34,669 bases of DNA, from IMG/VR virus record IMGVR_UViG_3300001473_000068, positions 1-34,669 of that record; one strand, given 5' to 3'. The first letter of the stretch is position 1, and each line of letters begins with the position of its first letter. The stretch comes from a virus. The notes under the pieces were generated by a model. The model was not told the DNA's origin. It did not search any database and saw only the letters and a program-made list of their open reading frames with translations. This document shows, piece by piece, positions 15,652 through 23,186 of this stretch. Position numbers and translations under genes: made by a program.

Positions 15652-17876
15652 CACAATTCTCCTTCTTGGACCGTCTCGACGCCAATCGGTGAGCCGTTTT
15701 CATCCTTGATCACACGTTTCGGCGCGGTGAGCGCCTGCGCCATCATCGCCATGAACTGAGCCTGCATCTCGCGTGATTCCCGAAGCTCTTCAATCAGCGC
15801 CTTTGTCTGGTCTTGGTCCGATTTGCTGTCCCCGCCCTTTTGGCCTTCCTTGGCCGGGGCCTTCTGCGTCTGGATCTTGATCCGTTCCATTTCCATCTGC
15901 TTGTCGAGCTTTTCACGCTCCAGCGCCACTTTGCTCTGCTCGGTCTGGCTCTTGATGTCGATCTCTTTGGCTTTAAGGGCAGTGTCAGCTTTCGATCGTT
16001 CGGTTTCTGCCTTCAATTTCTCCATCTCTGGATTTGGCTTCGGCTGCCCGGCGACCTGCTTCATTTGGTCGGCAAACTCATCAATCGACGCTTCCAACGG
16101 ACGGCCTGCCCGGAAAGGAGCGATGGCAAATTTCAGAACCTCTGCCGCAAATGGCGCTGCCTGTGGCTGTTGCTCAACCAGCGGGCCAAGCTGCGCGATG
16201 GTCGTTGCGAGCGCACCCAAGAATTCAGTGACGCTTTTCTTGGCCTTTTCCTCGTCCGGCTGAATGGTTGAATCGGTCTCGATCTCCAATACAAACGGCC
16301 GCATGCGTTCGTTTTTGATAAACTCGAACACCTGTTCAAGCGTCACGGTTTGCTTGAGCTTTTGAACCTGCGCCTCTGCCTGCTGCACCATCTGTTGGGC
16401 TTTTTGCATGGCCTGCGGGTTGCCCTGCAGTTGCGCCATGGCCTGCGGGTCGGATTGTACCTGCTGTGCCGCCTGCGCAATGCGCGACTCGATCTGCTGG
16501 ATTTGCTCCTGAATCTTGGCCTGTGGTGGCGCTTCCTCGTATTGGCTCATGGCCATGATGGTTTGCGGATCGAAGTTCTCCGCGATGATCTCGCCGGCCA
16601 GCCTCGTGACATCCCGCGCCAGCCTGACAAGTTCCTCCTGCCTGTCCTTGACCCTGATCGAGCCGTACTGGCTCTTGAGTTCTTGCGCGCCAAGCGTTTC
16701 ATTCGGGTCCGTCGCACCACGCATGATGTCGGACAGGCCGGTGATCTGGTACACGTCGTCAATCAGTTGCTTGCGCAGCGCGATAAGCTGGACAATGACT
16801 TCCGCGACTTCGCGAACCGGTAGCCAGACGATGCTATCCTTGAGAGCCGCGCCGCCCAGAACCGCCGTATTCGGCACCGGGATCATGATCGCATTGTTGT
16901 CAGTCTTTTTCAGCGCCGCCTCAAGAGCATCACTCAGTTCCTCGACGCCAGCCGAATAAAAACCCTTCATGCGCAGCGCCTCAGCCAGAGCCGATATGCG
17001 CGCGGTCAGTTCGTTGATTTCCTCAACCTGATCCTTGTAGTAGACGAAATCAGGAACAGGCTTGAGTGTGGACCGCTCCAGAGTGCCATAAGCTGGCCGT
17101 GGGCAGGGAAAGAAGCCATCCAGCGACAGGAACGGCTCTTGAATGTCAAGCACGTCTTCCATGCCCGGCGATACCCACACGACAACGCCCTGAGCTTTGG
17201 ACCAGATTTCCCACACTGGCGCTTTCTGCACCGTCATGCGGTCGTCCTGATCGTTATCCTTGTCTTTTTTGTCGGTGAAGGTGGCCTGTAGCCATGCATC
17301 CCCAAACCTGTCCAGACCCTTCTTGCGCGTCAACCAGGAGCGGCGCGCTACCCATCCAACCTCTTTCCACTTGCGGGCGACTTCATGAGCGAAGTCCTTA
17401 CGGTCGATATGGTCGAAACAAACCGCTTCGCCTGCGCTGTCCTGCTTGTACCTGAGCCAGACCACACCGCGTGCGTTCGTCGCCAGATCATCCCGGACCA
17501 GTTTCATTGTCGCGTCGATGTCTTCGCGGTCGAATGACGTGGTGAGCGTGCGTTCCAGTATCTCGGAAGCGTGGCGGTTCAATTCCTTTCGATCCTTGAA
17601 CCGACTGGCGACGACAGGGACAGGCGGGCGGGAATAAATCGCTGGTTTCAATACCTCAAGATTGGCCCAGAAGATTTGAAACTCGCGTTCACCGCCCGTG
17701 TTTGCGCTCTTTTCCAGATCCGCATAAAGCTTATCGATCCGGTCACAGCTATCATTGTATTTCGCAAAGGCGGTTTCATACGATTTGATATCGTCCAGCC
17801 ATGTCTTGGCCGCGCGCATGTCTCCATACGGATCTTCTTGCTGGTCCCCTGTCGCCAAGCCTGTTTCATCATTCAT
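15651..17876 (-). CDS. Portal protein (P22-like)
   Basis: A 741-residue protein, within the usual size of P22-type portals. Typical stretches are visible: 'REFQIFWANLEVLKPAIYSR' (N-terminal wing), 'AVCFDHIDRKDFAHEVARKW', 'FPCPRPAYGTLERSTLKPVP' then 'DFVYYKDQVEEINELT', and 'QITGLSDIMRGATDPNETLG' followed by 'AQELKSQYGSIRVKDRQEEL'. The C-terminus is a long Gln/Lys/Glu-rich coiled coil (residues about 470-700), matching the barrel region of podovirus portals. It forms the dodecameric vertex ring for DNA entry and exit. The start overlaps the TerL stop (ATGA). Confidence 0.85.
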   Translation of the reverse strand: MNDETGLATGDQQEDPYGDMRAAKTWLDDIKSYETAFAKYNDSCDRIDKLYADLEKSANTGGEREFQIFWANLEVLKPAIYSRPPVPVVASRFKDRKELNRHASEILERTLTTSFDREDIDATMKLVRDDLATNARGVVWLRYKQDSAGEAVCFDHIDRKDFAHEVARKWKEVGWVARRSWLTRKKGLDRFGDAWLQATFTDKKDKDNDQDDRMTVQKAPVWEIWSKAQGVVVWVSPGMEDVLDIQEPFLSLDGFFPCPRPAYGTLERSTLKPVPDFVYYKDQVEEINELTARISALAEALRMKGFYSAGVEELSDALEAALKKTDNNAIMIPVPNTAVLGGAALKDSIVWLPVREVAEVIVQLIALRKQLIDDVYQITGLSDIMRGATDPNETLGAQELKSQYGSIRVKDRQEELVRLARDVTRLAGEIIAENFDPQTIMAMSQYEEAPPQAKIQEQIQQIESRIAQAAQQVQSDPQAMAQLQGNPQAMQKAQQMVQQAEAQVQKLKQTVTLEQVFEFIKNERMRPFVLEIETDSTIQPDEEKAKKSVTEFLGALATTIAQLGPLVEQQPQAAPFAAEVLKFAIAPFRAGRPLEASIDEFADQMKQVAGQPKPNPEMEKLKAETERSKADTALKAKEIDIKSQTEQSKVALEREKLDKQMEMERIKIQTQKAPAKEGQKGGDSKSDQDQTKALIEELRESREMQAQFMAMMAQALTAPKRVIKDENGSPIGVETVQEGEL

Positions 17877-19267
17877 AGCTGAATTCTCGTTTTACTGGCT
17901 GGCTCTGGCGGGCCTTCAAGGACAACTGCCCCAATGGGCTGTGCGGGCTCTGGCGTTGGTTCAGGCTTGGCCGGGATAATTCCGCAGTTCACCGCAAACT
18001 CTCCGAAGGCGTCGGCCCCGTGGCTGTTCTCATCGTGGAGCGGCGTTGTGTAGGTCTGCATGCTGTCGTTCCACTTGCGCGAAAAGCGCCGCAGCCGTGT
18101 CAATCCGACCTGCACCCGGCCCGTGTTGTTGAAGTGCACGATCGGTAGAAGCTTCCTGACGGCGTTGATCCTGTCAGATGGGTTTGCAGCCACGCCGATG
18201 CGCAAAGGCTTCACACCAAAGCCCATGAGCGTGAGAGAGCGTTGTTTCGCGCCCTGCCCCCACTCTCTGACCTTGATGTCATGCGGAACAAAGTGATCGC
18301 CATAGAGATATGGTTCTGTGCGCCCGATCTCGATGAGTTGCGCCGCCGCTTCCATGGTGTCCGGGTTCAACTCCGGCAACGCCTGCCTTACGATCTGCTC
18401 CGCGCCTTCGTTGCTGACTTCGTAATAATCGATTGCAAAGACCTGCCGTCCATTCTCCTGCAAAAACCAGATGGCTGTGTAATCGTCCACCCCCAGATCC
18501 CAAGCCGTGACGACTGGCAGACGCGGATTGTATGGGAAGTGCCCAATGCGCCCTGCTTTCTCCGCTGCATGGATCAGCTTGGCGTAATAGGCTCCCTCGG
18601 TAATGATTTCATAGCCGCCGCCCCAGACATGCTCTGCCTGTTCGGGATCTGCGGTGTAGTCATCGTCCTTCTCCTGCTCGAGAATGGCAGGGAAGAATGG
18701 ATTATCGTTCCAGTTGACCTCTATGTGTGTTGAGTTGGCACGCTTGAAGCCACCGCGAAAGAATTTGTCCACCGCGTCACTGTCATGGCGTGGGTTCCAA
18801 CTGAACCAAAGCTCTGAATCTTCCTTACGAATGGTTGGACGCAAGAGCTTGAGCGAGTGAGCCGATAGCGTTTGTGCTTCCTCAACCCATGCGATGTCGA
18901 AACCCTCAAGCGACTTGATGTTCTCTGCGTTGTAGGACTGCATGCCCTTGAAAATAATGAGGCTGCCGTTCTGGCCGCGTATCTCACCGTCCAGGACGTC
19001 GAAGAAATATCCCAGCCCCATTTTCTGGATCTTGTCGACCAGCAGTTGTCGGACCGAATCCTTGATTGAGTTCTGTACCTCGCGAATGCATGCGGCTCGT
19101 GTCTGGCTGGTAAAGCACTGGACAATGAGCATTTCTGCGAAGAAGTGTGACTTGCCCCCGCCGCGCCCGCCGTATGCGCCCTTGTACCTGCATGGCTGCC
19201 ACAAAGGCTTAAACTTGATGGGCGCTTGAATGCGGACCGTATCAGCGCTTGGGGCCAACGAATTCAA
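17873..19267 (-). CDS. terL: Terminase large subunit
   Basis: A 464-residue packaging motor. The ATPase domain shows Walker A 'GGRGGGKS' at about residues 33-40 and Walker B 'IAWVEEA' at about 125-131. The RNase-H-like nuclease begins at 'VVTAWDLGVDDYTAIWFLQ' with Asp257 as the first metal ligand. The pattern is of the Terminase_3 (PBSX-like) group. The start is a TTG at 19267 after AAGG, inside the end of the small-subunit gene (26-base overlap). The enzyme cuts concatemeric DNA and pumps it through the portal encoded next. Confidence 0.9.
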   Translation of the reverse strand: MNSLAPSADTVRIQAPIKFKPLWQPCRYKGAYGGRGGGKSHFFAEMLIVQCFTSQTRAACIREVQNSIKDSVRQLLVDKIQKMGLGYFFDVLDGEIRGQNGSLIIFKGMQSYNAENIKSLEGFDIAWVEEAQTLSAHSLKLLRPTIRKEDSELWFSWNPRHDSDAVDKFFRGGFKRANSTHIEVNWNDNPFFPAILEQEKDDDYTADPEQAEHVWGGGYEIITEGAYYAKLIHAAEKAGRIGHFPYNPRLPVVTAWDLGVDDYTAIWFLQENGRQVFAIDYYEVSNEGAEQIVRQALPELNPDTMEAAAQLIEIGRTEPYLYGDHFVPHDIKVREWGQGAKQRSLTLMGFGVKPLRIGVAANPSDRINAVRKLLPIVHFNNTGRVQVGLTRLRRFSRKWNDSMQTYTTPLHDENSHGADAFGEFAVNCGIIPAKPEPTPEPAQPIGAVVLEGPPEPASKTRIQL

Positions 19268-19529
19268 TTTCTACCTTATGCTTGATCGCGTCACCGTCCG
19301 GCCCGGTAACCTGCATGGGAAGCACCTTGCCAAGCAATGAAATGAATGGGCCGGGGTTTTTGGTGGCCTGCTCTTTCAAGTAGCCGATAAGTCCCTCTTG
19401 CCCCCCGGCCTGTTCAGCAGCTTTGAGTATAGCGTCCTTGAGCAAGGCAGTTGTCTTGTTGGGTGAACCCTTTGGCCTGCCCGGTGAGACAGGCATCACC
19501 TTTTTTTTCCTTTGTATATTGTCTGCCAT
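19242..19529 (-). CDS. terS: Probable terminase small subunit
   Basis: A 95-residue protein with the common short phage pattern 'GRPKGSPNKTTALLKDAILK' followed by 'GYLKEQATKNPGPFISLLGK' and 'VLP'. It sits directly before the large subunit and overlaps it by 26 bases. The basic N-terminus and helix pair fit DNA recognition at the packaging site. Such proteins are often annotated DUF5681-like or TerS, so the role is supported by context more than by a strict motif. No promoter is obvious in the 90 bases before it on this strand, which overlap the toxin promoter running the other way. Confidence 0.75.
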   Translation of the reverse strand: MADNIQRKKKVMPVSPGRPKGSPNKTTALLKDAILKAAEQAGGQEGLIGYLKEQATKNPGPFISLLGKVLPMQVTGPDGDAIKHKVEIEFVGPKR

Positions 19530-19574
19530 AGGTCATCGCACGCGGGTTGAGCGCTGTACGTCCCTTTTTTTGGT

Positions 19575-19611
19575 TGTAGTTATTGACTACACTGTAGTGA
19601 AATGCTACATA
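19575..19611 (+). promoter_or_regulatory. Promoter and twin operator of the toxin-antitoxin operon
   Basis: TTGACT (19583-19588) and TACATA (19606-19611) are spaced by exactly 17 bases. Two 17-bp inverted repeats of the same family cover them: TGTAGT-TATTG-ACTACA at 19575-19591 over the -35 box and TGTAGT-GAAAT-GCTACA at 19593-19609 over the -10 box, centres 18 bases apart. This is a typical site for autorepression by the antitoxin. The predicted start of transcription falls on the toxin ATG. Confidence 0.75.
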
Positions 19612-19617
19612 TAGCTC

Positions 19618-19863
19618 ATGAAAGAGATCACCTTCCAATCAGCCGCATCCAAAGCCCTTCGCAAAATGCCAGCCAATACGGCAAAACGGATCATCGGCAA
19701 GATCAAGGCTTATGCTGCAGATCCCGCCAGTCAGGCCAATAACGTCAAAGCCATGAAGGGCACGGATGCAATCAGATTGCGGGTCGGTGATTGGCGCGTC
19801 ATCATGATGGATGGTGACGTTATCGATGTAATCAAGATTGCCTCTAGGGGCAGCGTGTACTGA
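19618..19863 (+). CDS. RelE/ParE-superfamily toxin (HigB-type order)
   Basis: An 81-residue protein of the usual toxin size. 'DAIRLRVGDWRVIMMDGDVI' at residues 50-69 is the RelE/ParE core strand pair, with Arg53, Arg55, Arg60 and Arg77 as candidate RNA-contacting basic residues. The toxin gene comes first and an XRE antitoxin second, as in HigBA. There is no ribosome site before ATG 19618 and the promoter spacing predicts a leaderless mRNA. The module lies on the opposite strand between TerS and the structured RNA region, as an independently expressed prophage module. RNA cleavage is expected from the family but not shown. Confidence 0.85.
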   Translation: MKEITFQSAASKALRKMPANTAKRIIGKIKAYAADPASQANNVKAMKGTDAIRLRVGDWRVIMMDGDVIDVIKIASRGSVY

Positions 19864-19873
19864 GGATGAGACC

Positions 19874-20203
19874 ATGAATGAAATGATCAGTATCCCGAAA
19901 GACGAATACGAGCGGCTGATGCGGGCTGCAGAAGACCTTGAGGACTTGGAAGCCATCAAGGCTTATCTGGCAGATCCGAAAGAGGGCATCCCGCTTGTCT
20001 TCATGGAGCGTATGATAGACGGCGAAAGCCCGCTTAGCGTTTATCGTGAGTGGCGCGGCTTCAATCAATCGTCTTTGTCAAAGGCTTCCGGTGTGAACCG
20101 AGTACAGATTGCCGATATTGAAGCAGGCAGAAGCAGTGGATCGATTGCAACGCTTAAAAAGCTAGCGGACGCACTCGACGTTTCCATTGACGATTTGGTG
20201 TGA
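19874..20203 (+). CDS. XRE-family antitoxin
   Basis: A 109-residue protein. Its N-terminal helices (residues 1-50, 'DEYERLMRAAEDLEDLEAIK') probably bind the toxin, and a helix-turn-helix at residues about 55-109 ('SLSKASGVNRVQIADIEAGR') binds DNA. ATG 19874 has a good ribosome site (GAGGATGAG) 10 bases after the toxin stop. It should neutralise the toxin and repress the promoter at 19575-19611. Confidence 0.85.
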   Translation: MNEMISIPKDEYERLMRAAEDLEDLEAIKAYLADPKEGIPLVFMERMIDGESPLSVYREWRGFNQSSLSKASGVNRVQIADIEAGRSSGSIATLKKLADALDVSIDDLV

Positions 20204-20225
20204 GAAACGGCCCCTCTCGGAGCCG
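20202..20225 (-). terminator. Terminator-like hairpin closing the leftward structured RNA
   Basis: Read leftward, CGGCTCC pairs with GGGGCCG (seven pairs, one G-U) around a GAGA tetraloop (GNRA type) and is followed by TTTCTC. Read rightward, the same stem has a C/A mismatch and no T run, so the element is asymmetric and favours leftward transcripts. It abuts the antitoxin stop. Confidence 0.5.
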
Positions 20226-21312
20226 CTGTCCAAAGGCACGTAGCCTATGAGTGGATTAAATTCCGGTTGTGTCCTTTGATTCGCACCGGCTGCAAACCTT
20301 GTAACGCTTGTGACACGAAGCTTCCCGGCCTGTCAGGGCTCTGGTTACGGGGCGGGTTCAAGCAAGCCCGATGAACGGGATACTTCACTTTTCTTTCAAT
20401 GTGACTGGCGATCTGTAAAGATTTCGCCGATTTCTTTACAGGTCGAATATCTCGTCATGCTCCCGCCATTTCTGACAGGTGGGGCAATCAAATTCAAAAC
20501 CCAAACCTTTTGAGAAAGAACAAATCCTGACCGCGCGAACACCGATGAATGAACTTATCTTTCAACAGCACCCCGATTGGGTTGCGCCAGTCCAGCGCAG
20601 CGTGAATGAGGACCTTTCGAAACGACCATTTCCTCATCCGTCTTACCCTCTATATGATCCATGGCGGGCCGGGCGCTGATCTCCGGCTTCGAATTCACCA
20701 CTTGTTTAGTCCCACACGGAGCCGTGACAATCACGGGACAACAGGTTGTTCATGCCTGTCCGGGCCTTCTACACAAGGGGCACGAAGCTTACGTGCTTCC
20801 GCCATGGATTACGGTGCCCTGTTGGGCTGTTGAATGGAGCGGACTGGGGGAATTGAACCCCTGCGGCAGCTACCCCGCCGGCCCTACGCCGTCTCTCAAC
20901 TGAATGAGAGTGCCTATCGTTGCAGGCTGGTTAGGCCCGCTATTGTCGGCATGGCGACCGCGAAACTGTGTCCACTGGACCAACAGCAACTACAATCTCG
21001 TGTCTTTCCTCTCTCTACTCTTTGCCAGTATTATCTGGCTGAATGAAGCGAGGGCCTTCCACCCTCTCGGTTACCCTATCCGGGCGCGCCCGGCGTTTCG
21101 CACTGAGTTCGGGGCTTTCGGGTAACTCCCCCCTTGTATTTCGTGCCGGTCTCTCCCGGCTGTCGCGTCCATTCCTCAGACGTTGCATCCATTGCTTCGA
21201 CCAATGGCAGCCCTACTAAGGGGCCTCCAGCGCTACGGCTTTCTGGTTTTCACCGCTCGCAATCAACAGCCCCGTTCGCTGGGAATCATGTTGCCGGAGT
21301 TACCCGGCGAAT
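20226..21312 (-). ncRNA. Candidate large structured non-coding RNA (about 1.1 kb)
   Basis: No convincing gene exists in this stretch; frames are short and lack recognisable protein features or ribosome sites. It is instead packed with inverted repeats. Examples (plus-strand positions): GCCGG/CCGGC 21293-21308 and 21145-21160; CCATTG/CAATGG 21189-21207; GTTACCC/GGGTAAC 21070-21126 enclosing CCGGGCGCGCCCGG at 21080-21093; GAGGG/CCCTC 21050-21066; GCCAG/CTGGC 21024-21039; GTCCC/GGGAC 20709-20739; CTGTAAAGA/TCTTTACAG 20413-20441. A tRNA-like unit lies inside (20835-20940). The leftward orientation is favoured by the GNRA-looped terminator at its end and the tRNA-like T-loop. Size, phage context and embedded tRNA-like unit recall GOLLD and ROOL RNAs, but no sequence match is claimed. 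Confidence 0.6.
20835..20940 (-). ncRNA. tRNA-like element with T-arm and encoded CCA
   Basis: Read leftward from 20940, GCGGGCC can pair with AGTCCGC (six of seven pairs, one G-T) to form an acceptor stem followed by T and CCA. Inside are hairpins GCCT/AGGC, CTCTC/GAGAG (loop ATTCAGTT), CGGC/GCCG and GCGG/CCGC, then a near-perfect T-arm GGGG-TTCAATT-CCCC with the canonical TTC-A loop. Total length is 106 nt, far above a normal tRNA, with one hairpin too many and no convincing D-loop or anticodon (a possible TCA lies in the CTCTC loop). It is best called tRNA-like. Confidence 0.5.
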
Positions 21313-21882
21313 TCATTGTGGAGCCTGTTGACTCCGCCTGCTCTCGCGAACTTCTGGCGTAACAATTGGCTTTGCGCCCGGTGCCATCCAGTAAAGCTGA
21401 TTCGGTTGAACAGAAATCTTCGATTTTAACTGATTTGCATGCATTTTCCGGTCAAAATCGGCCATTGTCAAGTTCGGTGCGTGAACATTGTTCAGTTTTT
21501 CCGCAATCTGTGAACATATTTTCCGCGTCACGCGGTAGAGTGTCCGCACCGAATAGTGGTTTTCGCGGGCAAAGCGGCCCAATGAGCGGCGTTTGTGCTT
21601 CTTGGCATAGGACCATCCATAAACCACGTGCCGGTCAGCCTCGCTTAGATATGAATTGATCCAGCCCCATGTTTCTTCCATGCGCGCGATTGCAGATCGA
21701 TCAATATTGCGCCGGTACTTCGGTTTGTTCGATCCGTATGCCTCTATCTGGCGGCGGACCGGCTCCGGCATGTTGTTGCCGTATATCTGCGGCCCCTTAA
21801 CTGGCGGAAGGCGCAAACAAGTCTCAGCGGCTTCGAGTATACGAAGCTCCACCTGTTTGGCTGTCCATGCTTGGTAGGTCAC
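21313..21882 (-). CDS. DUF6362-family protein
   Basis: A 189-residue protein with a GTG start. The central region 'RMEETWGWINSYLSEADRHV' followed by 'VYGWSYAKKHKRRSLGRFAR' and 'ENHYSVRTLYRVTRKICSQI' is the DUF6362 pattern, with a helix-turn-helix-like end. This family is common in alphaproteobacterial phages near the early-to-late junction, and a DNA-binding regulator (possibly a late-gene activator) is plausible. Here it is the last protein gene before the structured RNA and the packaging genes, which fits such a role, though no function is established. Confidence 0.65.
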   Translation of the reverse strand: MTYQAWTAKQVELRILEAAETCLRLPPVKGPQIYGNNMPEPVRRQIEAYGSNKPKYRRNIDRSAIARMEETWGWINSYLSEADRHVVYGWSYAKKHKRRSLGRFARENHYSVRTLYRVTRKICSQIAEKLNNVHAPNLTMADFDRKMHANQLKSKISVQPNQLYWMAPGAKPIVTPEVRESRRSQQAPQ

Positions 21883-21888
21883 AATCGG

Positions 21889-22266
21889 TTATTCCTCGTT
21901 TGGTGGTTGGGGGAGAGGCGAGTGTTTTGGCTTCGCTGCCTGCTTCGCACGGATCTGATCGATCTTTCGCCACACCCGACGCAATTCTACTTCGCCCGAC
22001 TGCTTCATATCCACACCAACGGCTGAGCAGAGTGCGGCAAGGGTGACCATCACGCCGCCGACTTCTTGATTGATATCGCCCTGATCCCGACGATAGACGT
22101 AATCCACCAATTGGTGCGCCTCACTTGCCGTGCAGCCATTCGCTTGAACCAGCTCCAATGCTTCTTCAATGAACCGGTGATTACGTTCTTGAATGTCCGC
22201 TGAAATCTCCGGGCCAAAGCAAGCATTCATCCAACTCTCAACCTTGTCTTGAAATTGGTCCGTCAC
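21889..22266 (-). CDS. MazG-like nucleotide pyrophosphohydrolase-type protein
   Basis: A 125-residue protein, length typical for single-domain phage MazG-like proteins. 'RNHRFIEEALELVQANGCTA' carries the helix with the paired Glu residues (E-E-A-x-E) that bind metal and NTP, and 'EVGGVMVTLAALCSAVGVDM' supplies the second helix. The GTG start overlaps the HNH stop (GTGA). Such enzymes trim nucleotide pools or alarmones during infection; the substrate cannot be inferred. Confidence 0.75.
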   Translation of the reverse strand: MTDQFQDKVESWMNACFGPEISADIQERNHRFIEEALELVQANGCTASEAHQLVDYVYRRDQGDINQEVGGVMVTLAALCSAVGVDMKQSGEVELRRVWRKIDQIRAKQAAKPKHSPLPQPPNEE

Positions 22267-22640
22267 AGCCTTGCTCCTTGTGTGGTGTGGTCGATGTAGT
22301 CTTCAATGTCGATCTGGGGCAATTTCTTGCGCCGCGTGATCGCGGCATTTTTCTGCCGTTGCGGCGCGTCCCACGAGTTGTGGCACCGCTGACAAAGAGC
22401 CCGGCACCGGTCCGGGTCTGCATGGCTTTCGTCCCAATCCATATGCGCGATGGTAAGGACAACTTTGCTGCCGGTTTTCGGGTGCGGCTTGTAGTTTTCG
22501 GCCCGACAATCTGGATATTGCGGTGTGCCCTCGCACTTGTGACCGGCTCGCTCCAAAATCTCGGCGCGAAACGCTTTCCATTCCTTTGAATGGATTGAGC
22601 CTCCTGGATAGAGTTTCATGCGCTCTGCCGATATTGGCAT
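22263..22640 (-). CDS. HNH endonuclease
   Basis: A 125-residue protein with the HNH layout: Cys36 and Cys45 (wide first pair), 'VVLTIAHMDWDESH' with His66 as the catalytic candidate, then 'RCRALCQRCHNSWD' with Cys83, Cys86 and His87. It is the short phage type seen in replication and packaging regions. It probably nicks or cuts phage DNA. It is tightly coupled to the MazG-like gene after it. Confidence 0.85.
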   Translation of the reverse strand: MPISAERMKLYPGGSIHSKEWKAFRAEILERAGHKCEGTPQYPDCRAENYKPHPKTGSKVVLTIAHMDWDESHADPDRCRALCQRCHNSWDAPQRQKNAAITRRKKLPQIDIEDYIDHTTQGARL

Positions 22641-22643
22641 TAC

Positions 22644-23186
22644 TCACCCCCTGCCCTGCTGACGTTCGACCAACTTGCGAGCCCACCGGTCTTTGGCGTC
22701 CGCTCGCTCCTGGTTGTACTTTTCAGCCTTGGCCTTTCGTTCTTCGATAGAACCGGTTTTGAGATTGGGTACGCCGGAGCCCATGCCGTGAACCTTCTCG
22801 ACCATGGCGGCTACGCGGGCCTTGGATTCCGATGATTTCTCAGTCTGGTGAGAGATCCGGTTTGTTTTAACCAGCGACTTCAGATAGCGGGTTCGCTGTT
22901 CTTCGACCGACTTTCTTTCCAATCCGTTGTACAGTTCGTTCACGCGGCACACCTCGTCCGCAAACGCTGCCGGCGTCGGCGCGAAGTCCCTGGATTGGCC
23001 CTCTATTCGACCTTTCATGAATTGCCGCGCGGTCTCGATAACAGCGCCCGGCTGGTATGCGTCACAGGCCATGCGGTATCCGTGCATCATCGCGTCAAAA
23101 TTCGTTTTGTGCGACTGTGGGAAGCAGTTCAACATTACCAAAATCTCGTCTTCCGCATCCGGGTGAAGCTTCGGCATTTTGTCCAT
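22644..23186 (-). CDS. Hypothetical early protein next to the replication gene
   Basis: A 180-residue, mostly helical, basic protein. The N-terminal half ('DEILVMLNCFPQSHKTNFDA', 'MACDAYQPGAVIETARQFMK' then 'GRIEGQSRDFAPTPAAFADE') has the look of phage replication-helper proteins. The C-terminal half is Lys/Glu/Arg-rich with a possible coiled coil. It overlaps the preceding gene by 92 bases in another frame, an unusually long overlap that suggests the last part of one of the two proteins is dispensable. The start has a modest ribosome site (GCAGGA). No domain name is claimed. Confidence 0.6.
   Translation of the reverse strand: MDKMPKLHPDAEDEILVMLNCFPQSHKTNFDAMMHGYRMACDAYQPGAVIETARQFMKGRIEGQSRDFAPTPAAFADEVCRVNELYNGLERKSVEEQRTRYLKSLVKTNRISHQTEKSSESKARVAAMVEKVHGMGSGVPNLKTGSIEERKAKAEKYNQERADAKDRWARKLVERQQGRG

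Noticed and set aside
20208-20225. Rightward terminator for the toxin-antitoxin operon
   Set aside because: In the rightward reading the stem has a C/A mismatch and no T run follows; the leftward reading is a better terminator.
20310-20903. Short rightward frames of 66-80 codons in the structured region
   Set aside because: They have odd composition, no ribosome sites, no recognisable features, and fall across strong inverted repeats; treated as non-coding.
20835-20940. Canonical tRNA gene
   Set aside because: The T-arm and CCA are present, but a normal D-arm, U33 and a clear anticodon are missing and the length is too great; reported as tRNA-like only.
21443-21471. Possible leftward promoter TTGACA-17-GAAAAT inside the DUF6362 gene for the structured RNA
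   Set aside because: The -35 is perfect but the -10 is weak and it lies within a coding region; it is a candidate only, not listed as a feature.
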